DNA of 64,000 nucleotides from Montifringilla adamsi (Eukaryota; Chordata; Aves; Passeriformes; Passeridae). Both the position numbers and the translations under genes were made by a program. The notes beneath the pieces are model-generated. The model was not told where the DNA came from and searched no databases. It saw only the letters and a program-made list of their open reading frames with translations. How positions within the stretch are numbered: the first letter of the stretch is position 1; every line of letters starts with the position of its first letter. Below are positions 12,311 through 23,600 of the stretch, one piece after another. The stretch is from positions 5,767,706 through 5,831,705 of the forward strand of contig JAGGNK010012559.1 in NCBI GenBank assembly GCA_017590115.1, written 5' to 3'.

Positions 12311-12924
12311 GCCAAAATCGGGCCTCAGCAGAAACCCAGGAAGCTGCACCTGTTTCCATCCCGGCACGATCCCTCTGCAGAGCCGCAAAGAGCCCTCCCC
12401 TCGCTGGGAAATGGTGTGCGAGGCACGAACCCGGGCCGAGCATCCTGCTCCGGCGGCTGGGGAGCGCATGGCGAGCGGGATCTGCGCTCCCGGGAGGCTC
12501 CTTCTGCTTCCCCAGCCTCTGAACCCCGATCCCGCCCAGCTGGGGGGTGGCCCGGGGGCACGGGAGGGAGCAGGACAGGGAAGAGGCTCCGTCCCTTTGA
12601 ACAGCGTGGGGGTTCCCAATCCCAGGTGTCCGGACGGGAAGCGTCGCTCCCGGCCCTGCCAGGAGAGAGGGGCCGAGCGTGGGGCGGGCTCGGGGTGTCC
12701 CGAGGGGTCGGAGCCTTCCCGGGGCCGGGATGTGCCCCACGGATCCGCCAGCGTGGCCCTGGAAAAGGGACAGCACAGCTCCGTCCTTCCCCTGTGAGCT
12801 GCCCTCATTAACGCCCGGCGCTAATTGTCTCACCCCCGGAACGCAGCCGGGCTCGCTGATCCCCGATTTTCCCCCGGGCAGGTTTCACTCGGCTGCTGGA
12901 AGAGTTCTCCTGCCCGAAATCCCC

Positions 12925-13030
12925 TTGGCCGGGGTTTATTTGGTCGGGGTTTATTTGGTCAGGGTTATTTTGTTGGGGTTTATTTGGTCGGCATTTATTT
13001 TTTCGGGGTTATTTTGTCGGGGTCATTTTT
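12925..13030. repeat. TTTATTTGGTCGGGG minisatellite
   Basis: About six imperfect copies of a 14-20 bp unit (GGGTTTATTTGGTC, GGGTTATTTTGTTG and related) give the repetitive frames in this interval. Confidence 0.8.
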
Positions 13031-14525
13031 CCCTTTGAGAGGTTGATTCTGGTGGGTTTCGAGGAGGAGCCCGCTGGGATGGGAGCAACCCACCTAGAGC
13101 CCGAGGCAGGCTGGAAATAACCCGAAATTCTGCCTCAAAGATTCCTTCTGGCCCAGAGATCCTGCCCTATAGATCCCCTGGACCCCACTCATCCTGTCCC
13201 GGGGAGGGAGAACGCGGTGGAGACAAAACCAGTGGGAAATGGCAGCAAAAAGAGCTTTAAAAAGCAAACCTGTGACTGGGAGGGTCCAGGGGACACCCCG
13301 ACACCTCTGGGCCCCAGGGACACCCCGTGGACCCCCAGAATTCCCAGTGGGCACCCAGGGGAGGGTACTGGGAGCACTGGGAGGAGTCCTCCCAGCCACT
13401 CAACCCCAGTTTGGGGTTGCGGCCCTGCTGCTTTATTTATTTTATTCATTTTAATCATTTAATGATGCCCGAGGTGTGGTTGCCATGCCAGGAGCATCCC
13501 AAACTTCCCCGCTGTGGGACTGGGACACATCCCCGGGAGCCACCTCAGCATCCCCTCCCCCGGTGCCCCCCCGGTCCTGCCCAAGGAGCCCGGGGGAGCT
13601 TCCCTGGCCACGGCCGAGTGCTGGAAAACAGCAAAGCCTGACCGACATTCCCCAAAATCCGGCTCTGTCTCGGTGATTTGTGTCCGCTGCGATATCGAAC
13701 CGCTGCCTGGAGGGACTCGGGTACTTAAAAACCCCGCGCAGGAGGCAAACAGGGAGATTTATTATTTTACTTTTGTGGTTTTCAGATAGTTTATGACACC
13801 GGGCTAATAACTCCCGAACCAAAATCTTCATTGATCCGGGGGAAACGTGACGTTATCCTCCCTCCCTGAGCCCCCGGAGGGGCTGCTGCCCTCCAGGGAT
13901 GGCTCCATCCTGGGGGCGCTCCCGCCGGGTGTCCCACAGCAGGGACAGGAGCAGATCCTGAGCACCCAGGGCATCCTCCCGGCTCGCCCGAGGCGCTGGG
14001 ACTCCTTCCAGCATCACCGCATTGTCCCTTCCCCTCTCCCAGCTCCCTCCAGCCTCCTCCTCCCTCCCAGCAGCGCCGGCAGGACCCCAGGTCCGCCTCC
14101 CCCCGTTGGGGACAGTAAATGAATTGTCACTTGTCGCATCCCCCGGGAAGCGGCCACGTCCAGCTCTCCATCCCTGCAGGTTTGGGGCGCTCCAAGGCAC
14201 CCCCATCCCAGCGGGGTGAGGGACACCAGGGCTGGCACCTCCCCACGGGGGACATCGGCCGGGCTGTCCCCGCGGGGACACGGGCACAGGGAGGTGGCGC
14301 AGCGCCGGGTTTGTGCGATAAAACACAAAATCTGCTTCATTTCCCATGCACGGTAACGACTGAGCTGCTCTCAGCCAGGAAACCCCGCCAGGTTCCGGCT
14401 TTTAGGGGGAAAGATGAGACCGGGCGGGAGCTGCCGGGAGCCGCCCCCTCCGCAGGCTCGGAGAGGCTCCGAGAGGAGCAGCCCTGCCTGGGAGGCTGGG
14501 ATTTATCAGCCCGTGGGGCTGTGGA
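13031..14525. other. intergenic; possible short regulatory block at 13660-13830
   Basis: No gene is recognised. The segment 13660-13830 (CGGTGATTTGTGTCCGCTGC, then TTATTATTTTACTTTTGTGG and GGGCTAATAACTCCCG) is non-repetitive and compositionally distinct. The rest is GC-rich with simple purine or pyrimidine runs. Confidence 0.25.
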
Positions 14526-14745
14526 TCCTAAACCGTGCCATCCTGCTGTCCCCAGCCCACTGTGGATCCCAAACCATCCCACCCCACTGTGGATCCAAAA
14601 CTGTGCCATCCTGCTTACCCAGCCCTCTGTGGATCCCAAACCATCCCAACCCATTTCCCCAGCCCACTGTGGATCCCAAAACATCCCATCCCATCCCATC
14701 CCATCCCATCCCATCCCATCCCATCCCATCCCACCCCACTGTTCC
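14526..14745. repeat. CCACTGTGGATCCCAAA minisatellite ending in a (CATCC)n microsatellite
   Basis: Copies of a ~25-35 bp unit with CACTGTGGATCC and AAACCATCCC run from about 14526. From 14682 to about 14735 the array collapses to a pure CATCC pentanucleotide repeat of roughly ten units. Confidence 0.85.
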
Positions 14746-14829
14746 CAGCCCACTGCCCCAATTCCAGCTCTGATCCCGGGCTGGAGCACAGGCAGGGAGG
14801 GCTTGGGCAAGGCAGCTCCTCATGAGAGC

Positions 14830-14965
14830 ACCAGGGACACCCAGCAGGACCCTCCCTGTGATTCCAGGGAAAAGCAGGGAGGATTTCCCTCTTTGCCCAT
14901 CACAGGGACACCCAGCAGGACCCTCCCTGAGATTCCAGGGAAAAGCAGGGAGGATTTCCCATTTT
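14830..14965. repeat. ~70-bp direct repeat, two copies
   Basis: The block GGGACACCCAGCAGGACCCT ... GATTCCAGGGAAAAGCAGGG ... AGGATTTCCC occurs twice in tandem (about 14833 and 14905) with few differences. Confidence 0.8.
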
Positions 14966-15836
14966 CCCCCCTGGCTCTCTGCTGGCATTAAAGACAAACC
15001 ACTGCCATCACTTGAACTCCACGATCAGGGCCTAATTCAATCCCACCCTGCTCATTGTTGGAGGGCTGAGCATTAAACTGAAACCCTAAGCCAGGCCTGC
15101 AGTCATTTGGCTGGGGAGGAATTGATTTTGGCCATCAGCACTTTCTCATTTTCGATGGAGTCCCCACGTAACCAGGTTAATTTCTGTTAATCCCATTAGC
15201 CAGGTACTTTTGGCTCTCCAGCCCAATGATTTTGTGTCTGATCTGAAAGATTGTAATTGCAACCCAAGAGGACACAAACAGGAGCCTGTGATGGAGAGGA
15301 ACCGGCCTGACACAGACCCAGCTTCTCCTCCACCTAAAAAACAAACCCTCTCCACGTTTCCCCTCCCTCCCAATTTCCCCCTGGTTAATGACCACACACA
15401 ATACGATCTGTCCCTAATTAATTTTCCCCACAGTTCAGGTCCCCCATTTTGCTGGGTTAATGTTATTTTTGCAAGTTTGATTGGGTCCTGTGCAAGTTCC
15501 AGGCCCAGTTTTCTTCTTCTTGACTCAGGTCACTGCTGGTGCTTGCCAAGGGCTTCCAGGGAGGCTGATCCCAGTGTCCCACTGGAGCCAGCCCTGGGCT
15601 CCCAGCCTGGCACTGCCCCTTTTCCTGCCAGCACAAAGGAGATTTGCCCCAGCTCTGAGATCCCCAGCTGGGGGAAATGGGGCTTCCAAAGGCGGGGAGT
15701 TTTAAACTGAGAGTTTGAAACTAAAAGAGAGGAGTCCCGCCAAAACATCCAAGGTGTGGCAGGGTCCCCACCTGGCTGGGGACATTGGTGCCCTGCTGTC
15801 ACTGCTAAAAAGGGCTGGGAGTGGGGTGAGATACCC

Positions 15837-16050
15837 TGCCTGCATCCCTGCATCCCTGCCTGCATCCCTGCAGCCCTGCCTTCATCCCTGCAGCCCTGCA
15901 GCTTTCCCTGCATCCCTGCCTGCATCCCTGCATCCCTGCCTTCATCCCTGCAGGCCTGCAGCTTTCCCTGCATCCCTGCCCCTCTCGCGGCATCCCTGCA
16001 GCTCTTCCTGCATCCCTGCAGCCCTGCAGCTCTCCCTGCAGCCCCGCCTG
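15837..16050. repeat. CTGCATCCCTGC minisatellite inside copy 1
   Basis: Interleaved CTGCATCCCTGC, CTTCATCCCTGC and CAGCCCTGCAGCTTTCC units. The equivalent array in the second copy is about 88 bp shorter, so array length changed after the duplication. The minus-strand cysteine/glycine-rich frames here are produced by this repeat. Confidence 0.85.
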
Positions 16051-16341
16051 CATCCCCTGCTCGCCAGGGCTCCTTCCTTCCGCAGCCGCGGCGCTCGGAG
16101 CACGCCCGGGCCGGGGCAGCAGCTGCGGAGCACCCGGAGCTCGCTCGGGCAGGAAACGCGAGCGGCTCCCGCAGCTGCGGGGCTGAGATCACCGCTCACA
16201 CGCGAGGGACACGTGGCACGAGCTGGTGGCACCGGGGGACACGGGGAGGACAGCGGGGAGGGGACACGGGGAGCGGACAGAGGGAGGAAGGGCTGGGCTG
16301 GCAGAGCTGCCCCTGCCAGGGCACCGCGACAGGAGGGACCT

Positions 16342-16527
16342 GTGGGGACACGGGAGTGACCATCACAGAGCGTGGGGACACACAGGGACACGGGAGTGAC
16401 CATCACAGAGCGTGGGGACACACAGGGACACGGGAGTGACCATCACAGAGTGTGGGGACACACAGGGACACGGGAGTGACCATCACAGAGTGTGGGGACA
16501 CACAGGGACACGGGAGTGACCATCACA
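16342..16527. repeat. 40-bp tandem repeat, ~4.6 copies
   Basis: The unit is GTGGGGACACACAGGGACAC followed by GGGAGTGACCATCACAGAGC. It sits at the junction between the two large duplicate copies. Only about two units follow the second copy, which makes it a plausible substrate for the unequal exchange. Confidence 0.9.
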
Positions 16528-17510
16528 CTCTCCACGTTTCCCCTCCCTCCCAATTTCCCCCTGGTTAATGACCACACACAATACGATCTGTCCCTAATTA
16601 ATTTTCCCCACAGTTCAGGTCCCCCATTTTGCTGGGTTAATGTTATTTTTGCAAGTTTGATTGGGTCCTGTGCAAGTTCCAGGCCCAGTTTTCTTCTTCT
16701 TGACTCAGGTCACTGCTGGTGCTTGCCAAGGGCTTCCAGGGAGGCTGATCCCAGTGTCCCACTGGAGCCAGCCCTGGGCTCCCAGCCTGGCACTGCCCCT
16801 TTTCCTGCCAGCACAAAGGAGATTTGCCCCAGCTCTGAGATCCCCAGCTGGGGGAAATGGGGCTTCCAAAGGCGGGGAGTTTTAAACTGAGAGTTTGAAA
16901 CTAAAAGAGAGGAGTCCCGCCAAAACATCCAAGGTGTGGCAGGGTCCCCACCTGGCTGGGGACATTGGTGCCCTGCTGTCACTGCTAAAAAGGGCTGGGA
17001 GTGGGGTGAGATACCCTGCCTGCATCCCTGCATCCCTGCCTTCATCCCTGCAGGCCTGCAGCTTTCCCTGCATCCCTGCCCCTCTCCCGGCATCCCTGCA
17101 GCTCTTCCTGCAGCCCTGCAGCTCTCCCTGCAGCCCCGCCTGCATCCCCTGCTCGCCAGGGCTCCTTCCTTCCGCAGCCGCGGCGCTCGGAGCACGCCCG
17201 GGCCGGGGCAGCAGCTGCGGAGCACCCGGAGCTCGCTCGGGCAGGAAACGCGAGCGGCTCCCGCAGCTGCGGGGCTGAGATCACCGCTCACACGCGAGGG
17301 ACACGTGGCACGAGCTGGTGGCACCGGGGGACACGGGGAGGACACCGGGGAGGGGACACGGGGAGGGGACAGAGGGAGGAAGGGCTGGGCTGGCAGAGCT
17401 GCCCCTGCCAGAGCACCGCGACAGGAGGGACCTGTGGGGACACGGGAGTGACCATCACAGAGCGTGGGGACACACAGGGACACGGGAGTGACCATCACAG
17501 AGTGTGGGGA
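16528..17510. repeat. recent tandem duplication, copy 2 (~983 bp)
   Basis: Near-identical to 15348-16527 but shorter, because the internal CATCCCTGC array (17017-17130) and the terminal 40-bp array are contracted. Each copy contains a CpG-dense core (16060-16200 and 17150-17290 respectively) that could be a small CpG island. No gene is seen starting from it. Confidence 0.9.
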
Positions 17511-17555
17511 CATAATTGTGACCCATTGTGGTGCAGGTCCAAGGTGTGGCACTGC

Positions 17556-18002
17556 AGGTCTGGATTGTGGCATTGCACACCCAAAATATGGAATTGCACA
17601 CCCAAAACATGGAATTGCACACTCAAACCATGGAAATGCACACCCCAAACATGGAATTGCACAACCAAACCCTGGAATTGCACACTCAAACCATGGAACT
17701 GCACACCCAAACCCTGGAATTACACACCCAAACCCTGGAATTACACACCTAAACCATGGAACTACACACCCAAACCCTGGAACTGCACACCCAAACCCTG
17801 GAATTACACATTCAAACCCTGGAACTGCACACCCAAACCCTGGAACTGCACACCCAAACCCTGGAATTGCACACTCAAACCCTGGAATTGCACAACCAAA
17901 CCCTGGAATTGCACACTCAAACCCTGGAATTACACACCCAAACCCTGGAATTGCACACCCAAGCCCTGGAATTGCACACCCAAGTCACAGCACTGCACAC
18001 TC
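17556..18002. repeat. 21-bp minisatellite, ~21 copies
   Basis: The unit CCTGGAATTGCACACCCAAA(C) repeats with variants (CATGGAACTG, ATTACACA). Because 21 is a multiple of three, all three plus frames stay open through it, producing a spurious 307-codon frame (17448-18371). Confidence 0.95.
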
Positions 18003-18973
18003 AACCCGTCCATATCCCTGTCCCCAGGGCAAGGGGTCACACCTGTGGGGTCTCAGGCTCCGTGGCCTCTGTCACGCTGCCACCATTACTTTTCCATTAT
18101 TTTCCCATTATTTTTCCGGGAACCTCCCAGGCCTCTCCTTTCCCCAGCCCAGGAGCTGCACCCTGAGGTCCCTGATAAGAGCTCGGGGGAGATAAAGGAT
18201 GCTGCTCCCCAGCCCTGGCCAGGACGTTCCCCTTCGAGAGGCCCAAATCCACCCGAGATGAGTCAGTTCCTCCGAGCTCCAGCCCCTGTTCTACATGGAA
18301 CTGGAATTTTTCATTTCATTTCGGCCCTGCAGGGGAGGCAGAGCTGGAGGAGACAATGGAGGCAGCTCTGAGAAACACAAACACTCTAAAATCTAAAAAT
18401 ACATCCGCTGTCAGTGCCAGCCAGAGCAGCCCTGGCTGTGCTCGCTGTCAGCCCTGCAGGAGCTCTGGGATTTGGGGATTTGGGACAATTCCCTGCTGGG
18501 CCAGGCCAGGCTGGGCACCCACAGCAGTGATGGCTGGAGAGAGCACCTGGAACAGGGGATGGGCAGAGTTAAAGAAGTAAAGTAGGGATTTATTAAAAAT
18601 ATTTAAACGTATTTATTAAAAATCCTGCACAGGACACACCCGGGGCAGCGCAAGGCCTGGCCAGGGTACATCCAAGATGAACCTGAGTGAGAGTTTTCTC
18701 TTTTGTGAGTTTTGGTCCGTTTCCATATGGGGGTTAATTGTCTGGGGGAGACCACAAAGGTGGGGCTGTCCCAGGACAGGGCTGGGGGGGCCCAGGGTTC
18801 TCCCAGAGCCAGCCCAGGCTCCCCAAATGGAGCAGGGGGATATCGGGGATGTCCCAAACACGGATTTGGGCAGCACTGCCCCAGTTCCTGCTTGACAGCA
18901 CCAACTCTGCCCTTGCAGCTTGTCCCTGAATTCCTCCCTGTGCCATCCCTGTCCCTGTCCCATCCCTGTCCCA

Positions 18974-19006
<33 letters not shown>

Positions 19007-19210
19007 TGTCTCCATCCTGGCGTGGTGGCCCTTTGGAAATCCAAGGAATTTTCTCCCTGGAAATCCAACAAACCCCATCACAGCCTGGGGATGTGGAGAG
19101 GGCTCAGGTGAGGGGAGACCCCAAACCCCCCAAAAAAACCCCAAACCCCAGTGGGACACTCCTTTCCCTCAGCAGGGCCCCCTAAACCCGCTCCCCCTCG
19201 CTCCAATCCC
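18003..19210. other. intergenic with a (CCCTGTCC)n simple repeat
   Basis: No gene is recognised. A CATCCCTGTCCC / CCCTGT repeat spans about 18940-19010. A TTTATTAAAAATATTTAAACG motif near 18590-18615 is duplicated on a small scale. The remainder is unstructured. Confidence 0.35.
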
Positions 19211-20175
19211 CTGCTCTGGGGTGTTTTTAATCCTTTGGTGGCAGATCTGAGGGGACAGAGGGGTCCCGGGGTGTTTTTAACCCCTCGGCAGTGGAGCTGA
19301 GGGGGCAGAGGGGTTCTGGGGTGTTTTTAACCCCTTGGCAGTAGAGCTGAGGGGGCAGAGGGGTCCCGGGGCGTTTTTAATCTCTTATCAGAGGAGGAGA
19401 GCGGAGCTGAGGGGGCAGAGGGGTTCTGGGGTGTTTTCAATCCCTTATCAGAGGAGGAAAGCAGAGCTGAGGGGCACGGGCGGGGCAGCAGAGGAGAGGA
19501 GATCTGAGGGGACAGAGGAGTTCTGGGGGTTTTTAACCCCTCAGCAGCGGAGCTGAGGGGGCAGAGAGGTTCTGGGGTGTTTTTAATCCCTTATCAGAGG
19601 AGGGAAGCGGAGATGAGGAGACAGAGGGGTTCTGTGGTGGTTTTAACCCCTCGGCAGTGGAGCTGAGGGGGCAGAGGGGTCCCGGGGCGTTTTTAACCCC
19701 TTGGCAGTAGAGCTGAGGGGGCAGAGGAGTTCTGGGGTGTTTTTAACCCCTTGGCAGTAGAGCTGAGGGGGCAGAGGGGTCCCGGGGTGTTTTTAACCCC
19801 TTGGCAGTAGAGCTGAGGGGGCAGAGGGGTCCCGGGGCGTTTTTAATCCCTTACCGGAGGAGAAGAGCGGAGCTGAGGGCCACAGCTCATGGCCGGGGCT
19901 GGGCAGCAGAGGAGAGCACAGCTGAGGGGGCAGAGGGGTTCTGGGGTGGTTTTAACCTCAGGGAAGCGGAGCTGAGGGGGCAAAGGTGTTCTGGGGTGTT
20001 TTTAACCCAAGGGAGCGGAGCTGAGGGGGCAAAGGTGTTCTGGGGTGTTTTTAACCCGAGGGAGCGGAGCTGAGGGGGCAGAGGGGTTCTAGGGTGTTTT
20101 TAACCCGAGGGAGCGGAGCTGAGGGGGCAAAGGTGTTCTGGGGTGTTTTTAACCCAAGGGAGCGGAGCTGAGGGC
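19211..20175. repeat. ~50-bp minisatellite, roughly 15-18 copies, upstream of SYF2
   Basis: A unit of about 50 bp containing GCAGTGGAGCTGAGGGGGCA, GAGGGGTTCTGGGGTG and TTTTTAACCCCTCG recurs across almost 1 kb. Some copies are interrupted by CTTATCAGAGGAGGAAAGCG insertions. The array ends about 460 bp before the SYF2 start codon. Confidence 0.93.
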
Positions 20176-20585
20176 ACAGCTCATGGCCGGGGCTGCGCTT
20201 CCCTCTGCTGGGCGGCCGCGGCTCCGCTGCAAAGCCGCTCAGCCCTCAGCCGAAGGCTCTGGGAGCCTTCCTTCAAAGGAAACAGAACATCCCCAGCCCT
20301 CCTTTCCTGCCCTGTGCAGGAAACGCTTCACAGACATGGTTCATAGCAATGCAGGATAAATTCATAATAAATCTCCGTGTGAGGCGGGAGAGCCCGGCCA
20401 TGGAAAACTGAACTTTCTTCGCTCAGAATTTGCAACAAAACTTTTTTTTTTTCTCTCCTATAACGTTGCCCTGTTTTGGGTCTCCTGAGGGATTTTACGG
20501 ATTTTGGGAGAAATCCGGGATCCAGCGGCGGCAGCACCTCCCGCCCGCTGGGGGGCGCCAGGCAGGACGCGCCAGGCAGGACGCA

Positions 20586-20626
20586 CCGGAAGCCGGAAGT
20601 ACCAGCAGCACCGGAAGGCGGAAGTG
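20586..20626 (+). promoter_or_regulatory. SYF2: SYF2 promoter: four clustered ETS-type sites
   Basis: CCGGAAG-type cores lie at 20586 (CCGGAAGC), 20593 (CCGGAAGT), 20611 (CCGGAAGG) and 20618 (GCGGAAGT), all on the plus strand and ending 14 bp before the SYF2 ATG. Clustered ETS/GABPA sites without a TATA box are typical of housekeeping CpG promoters. Transcription probably begins within or just upstream of this cluster, giving a very short 5' UTR. Confidence 0.65.
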
Positions 20627-20639
20627 CAGGCGGGGCGCG

Positions 20640-23600
20640 ATGGCGGCGGCGGTGTCGGCCCTCAGCAGCCTGGGGGTGCCCGAGGCCGATGTTGGGGTGA
20701 GGCGGGGTCGGGATCGGGCGGGACGGGGGTCCCGGCTCCTCCTGGAGCTCCTGGCTGAGTGCGGGTCGTTGCAGAGCGAGGAGGAAGAGGAGGAGGAGGA
20801 GGCCGAGCCCGGCCCTTCCGCGGCGGTGGCGGCGGAGCAGAGACGGGAGGAGCGGCTGCGCCGGTTCCGGGAGCTCCACATGAAGCGGGTACGGGGGACG
20901 GGACCAGAACCGAGCGCAAACACTGCCCGGCTGGCGCTGGGGGTCGGGCTGGGCGATCTGCTGAGCCCTGATTGCTCTGGGGGTGTTCGGTGTAGGTTCG
21001 TGCCCCGGGGGGTTCGGGATTGTTCCGTTTGGGTTCGTGCCCCCCGGGTTTTGGGGTTTTGCTCTCTCTCTGCTCGAGTTTTGCCTGTCTGGTTCCAGTA
21101 CGAGGCCTGCAAGCTGAACAGCCAGGAGGTGGTGGAGGAGGACAAGAGGCTGAAGTTGCCCCCGAACTGGGAAGCTAAAAAAGCTCGGCTGGAGTGGGAG
21201 CTGCAGGTGCAGGAGAAGAAGAAGGTAAAAAACTGTCCCGGGGGGTGCAGGGACACATTGCCAGCCTTGCACAGACTGGGTCCCTGGGCTGACTCACTCC
21301 TGATTGCCACCCCAGATCCCTGTGCTGATTAACTCCTGTCACCCTGCACTGGGATTAGCAAGGCTGGGCTGGACTGAGCTGGGATCAGCCAGGCTGGGAT
21401 TACTTAGGCTGGGATCACCCAGGCCGGGCTGTGCAGAGCTGGGATTACCCAGGCCAGGTTCAGCCAGGCCGGGTTTAGCCAAGCTGGGACCAGCCAGGCC
21501 GGGATTACCTAGGTTGGGATCAGCCAGGCCGGGCTCACCCAGGCCGGGTTTGGGCTGGCCGCTGTCCCCCAGGAGTGCGCCGCCAGGGGCGAGGACTAGG
21601 AGCGCGTGAAGCTGTGCAGAGCTGGGATCAGCCAGGCCAGGATCAGCCAGGCCAGGATCAGCCAGGCCAGGATCAGCCAGGCCGGGTTCAGCCAGGCCAG
21701 GATTAGCCAGGCCAGGATCAGCCAGGCCGGGTTTAGCCAGGCCAGGATCAGCCAGGCCAGGATCACCCAGGCCAGGCTCACCCAGGCCGGGTTTGGGCTG
21801 GCCGCTGTCCCCAGGAGTGCGCCGCCAGGGGCGAGGACTACGAGCGCGTGAAGCTGCTGCAGGTGAGCGCCGAGGACGCCGAGAGGTGGGAGAGGAAGAG
21901 GAAGAGGAAGAACCCCGACCTGGGATTCTCAGGTGAGACCCCGCGCCTGGGAGGGGCTGGTTTGGGCCAGCTCTGCTAGAAAAGATATTAAAAATTATAT
22001 AAAATAGATTAAAATAGTGCTGTACAATAGATTAAAATAATGCTATGAAATAGATGAAAATAATGCTGTAAAATAGATTAAAATAATGCTATAAAGTATA
22101 TTAAAAGTACTATAAAATATATTAAATAATCCTATAAAATGCATAAAAGAATGCTGTGAAATAGATTAAAATAATGCTGTAAAATATATTAAAATAATGC
22201 TATAGAAGATAGAAAATAATGCTATAAAATATATAAAAATAATGCTATAAGATATATTAAAAATGCTATAAAACATATCAAAATAATGTTAGGAAATACA
22301 GAAAATAATGCTAGAAAATATATAAAATCATGTTAGAAAATATGTAAAAATTATGCTATAAAATATAGTAAAATAATTAACATAATGCTAGGAAATGCAT
22401 AAAATAATGTTATAAAATATGAAAAATAATGCTATAAAATACATAAAACAATGCTATAAAATACATAAAATAAGCTATAAAATACATAAAATAATGTTAT
22501 AAAATATGAAAAAATAATGCTATAAAATATAGAAAAACAATGCTATAAAATACATAAAACAATGCTATAAAATACATAAAACAACGCTAGAAAATCCATA
22601 AAATATGCTATAAAATAAGCTAGAAAATCCATAAAATAAGCCATCAAATCCATGAAATAATGCCACAAACCCATCCAATAACGCCACAAACCCATCCAAT
22701 AATGCCACAAATCCATCCAATAATGCCACAAACCCATCCAATAATGCCACAAATCCATCCAATAATGCCACAAATCCATCCAATAACGCCACAAATCCAT
22801 CCAATAATGCCACAAATCCATCCAATAATGCCACAAATCCATGAAATGAGCCACAAATCCATCCCATAATGCCACAAATCCATCCAATAATGCCACAAAT
22901 CCATCCAATAACGCCACAAATCCATCCCATAATGCCACAAATCCATCCCATAATGCCACAAATCCATCCAATAACGCCACAAATCCGTGACTCGGGCCGT
23001 GCGCGCGGTGCCGCGGCCGCGGCGCTCTCTCCCCTCAGACTTCGCGGCCGCGCAGCTGCGCCAGTACCAGCGGCTCACCCGGCAGATCAAGCCCGACCTG
23101 GAGCAGTACGAGAAGCTCAAGGAGCAGTGGTGAGTGCGGGGCCGGCGCCTGGGGGGCAGCAGCTCTGCAGTCCCCCCTGGCTGCTCGCGTGTTCTGCGGT
23201 TGTTAATTGCTTCACGTGGGGTAATTAATGAGTTAATTTCTTCCAGCCTGGCGCTGCTGAGCTGGAGGAAATGCTCGCCCAGTTAGGTCACGTTTCTGTC
23301 ATCGGGCACTTCCTCCTGGAGCAGGGTTTGGGGTTTTTAAGCTGGGTTTAAGGACTGAGGCTGGCCCAGTTTGCATTCAGACAGATTTGGGATTTCTGAG
23401 GGTTCTGTGTCTTCCAGAGGCACCTGCTGGTCCCTCTGTTGGGTTTAATGTTGACATTTGTCATCTGGAGCTGGGATTGCCACAGTTCAGTGAGGTGTGA
23501 GAAGGAGCTCAGGGAAGAACAGGGAAACCACGAGGGCACGGAGAGACAGGACAAGGGGTGAGGGCTTCAGGGTGGAAGAGGGGAGATTTAGGTTGGATAT

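Larger units (their letters stand above)
15348..16527. repeat. recent tandem duplication, copy 1 (1,180 bp)
   Basis: The block beginning CTCTCCACGTTTCCCC reappears exactly 1,180 bp later. The first ~490 bp (15348-15836) look base-for-base identical to 16528-17016. Differences appear only in the internal CATCCCTGC array and at a few single bases downstream (for example CTCGCGG versus CTCCCGG). The copy ends in a 40-bp repeat array. Near-identity implies a very recent duplication or an assembly duplication. Confidence 0.9.

Noticed and set aside
15530..17648. Minus-strand 220- and 312-codon frames with CRESCRAAGM-like repeats
   Set aside because: Generated by the CATCCCTGC minisatellite within the tandem duplication.
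17448..18371. 307-codon plus-strand frame rich in KPWNCTP repeats
   Set aside because: It is produced by a 21-bp minisatellite whose unit length is a multiple of three. All three frames stay open, with no splice signals and no homology.
1..20500. RUNX3 coding exons (for example the distal MASNSIF exon)
   Set aside because: Looked for on both strands and not found. The gene is expected beyond the left edge.
20328..21310. 314- and 271-codon minus-strand frames opposite SYF2 exons 1-3
   Set aside because: Antisense shadows of GC-rich SYF2 coding DNA. The plus strand has the conserved protein with matching splice sites.
21225..21332. Intron 3 extension as the natural SYF2 end
   Set aside because: The conserved exons 4-7 follow with matched phases and restore the full family length.
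22543..23120. Minus-strand frames with FVALLDG / WHYWMDL repeats
   Set aside because: A read-through of the 21-bp CCACAAATCCATCCAATAATG array in SYF2 intron 4. Not a membrane protein.
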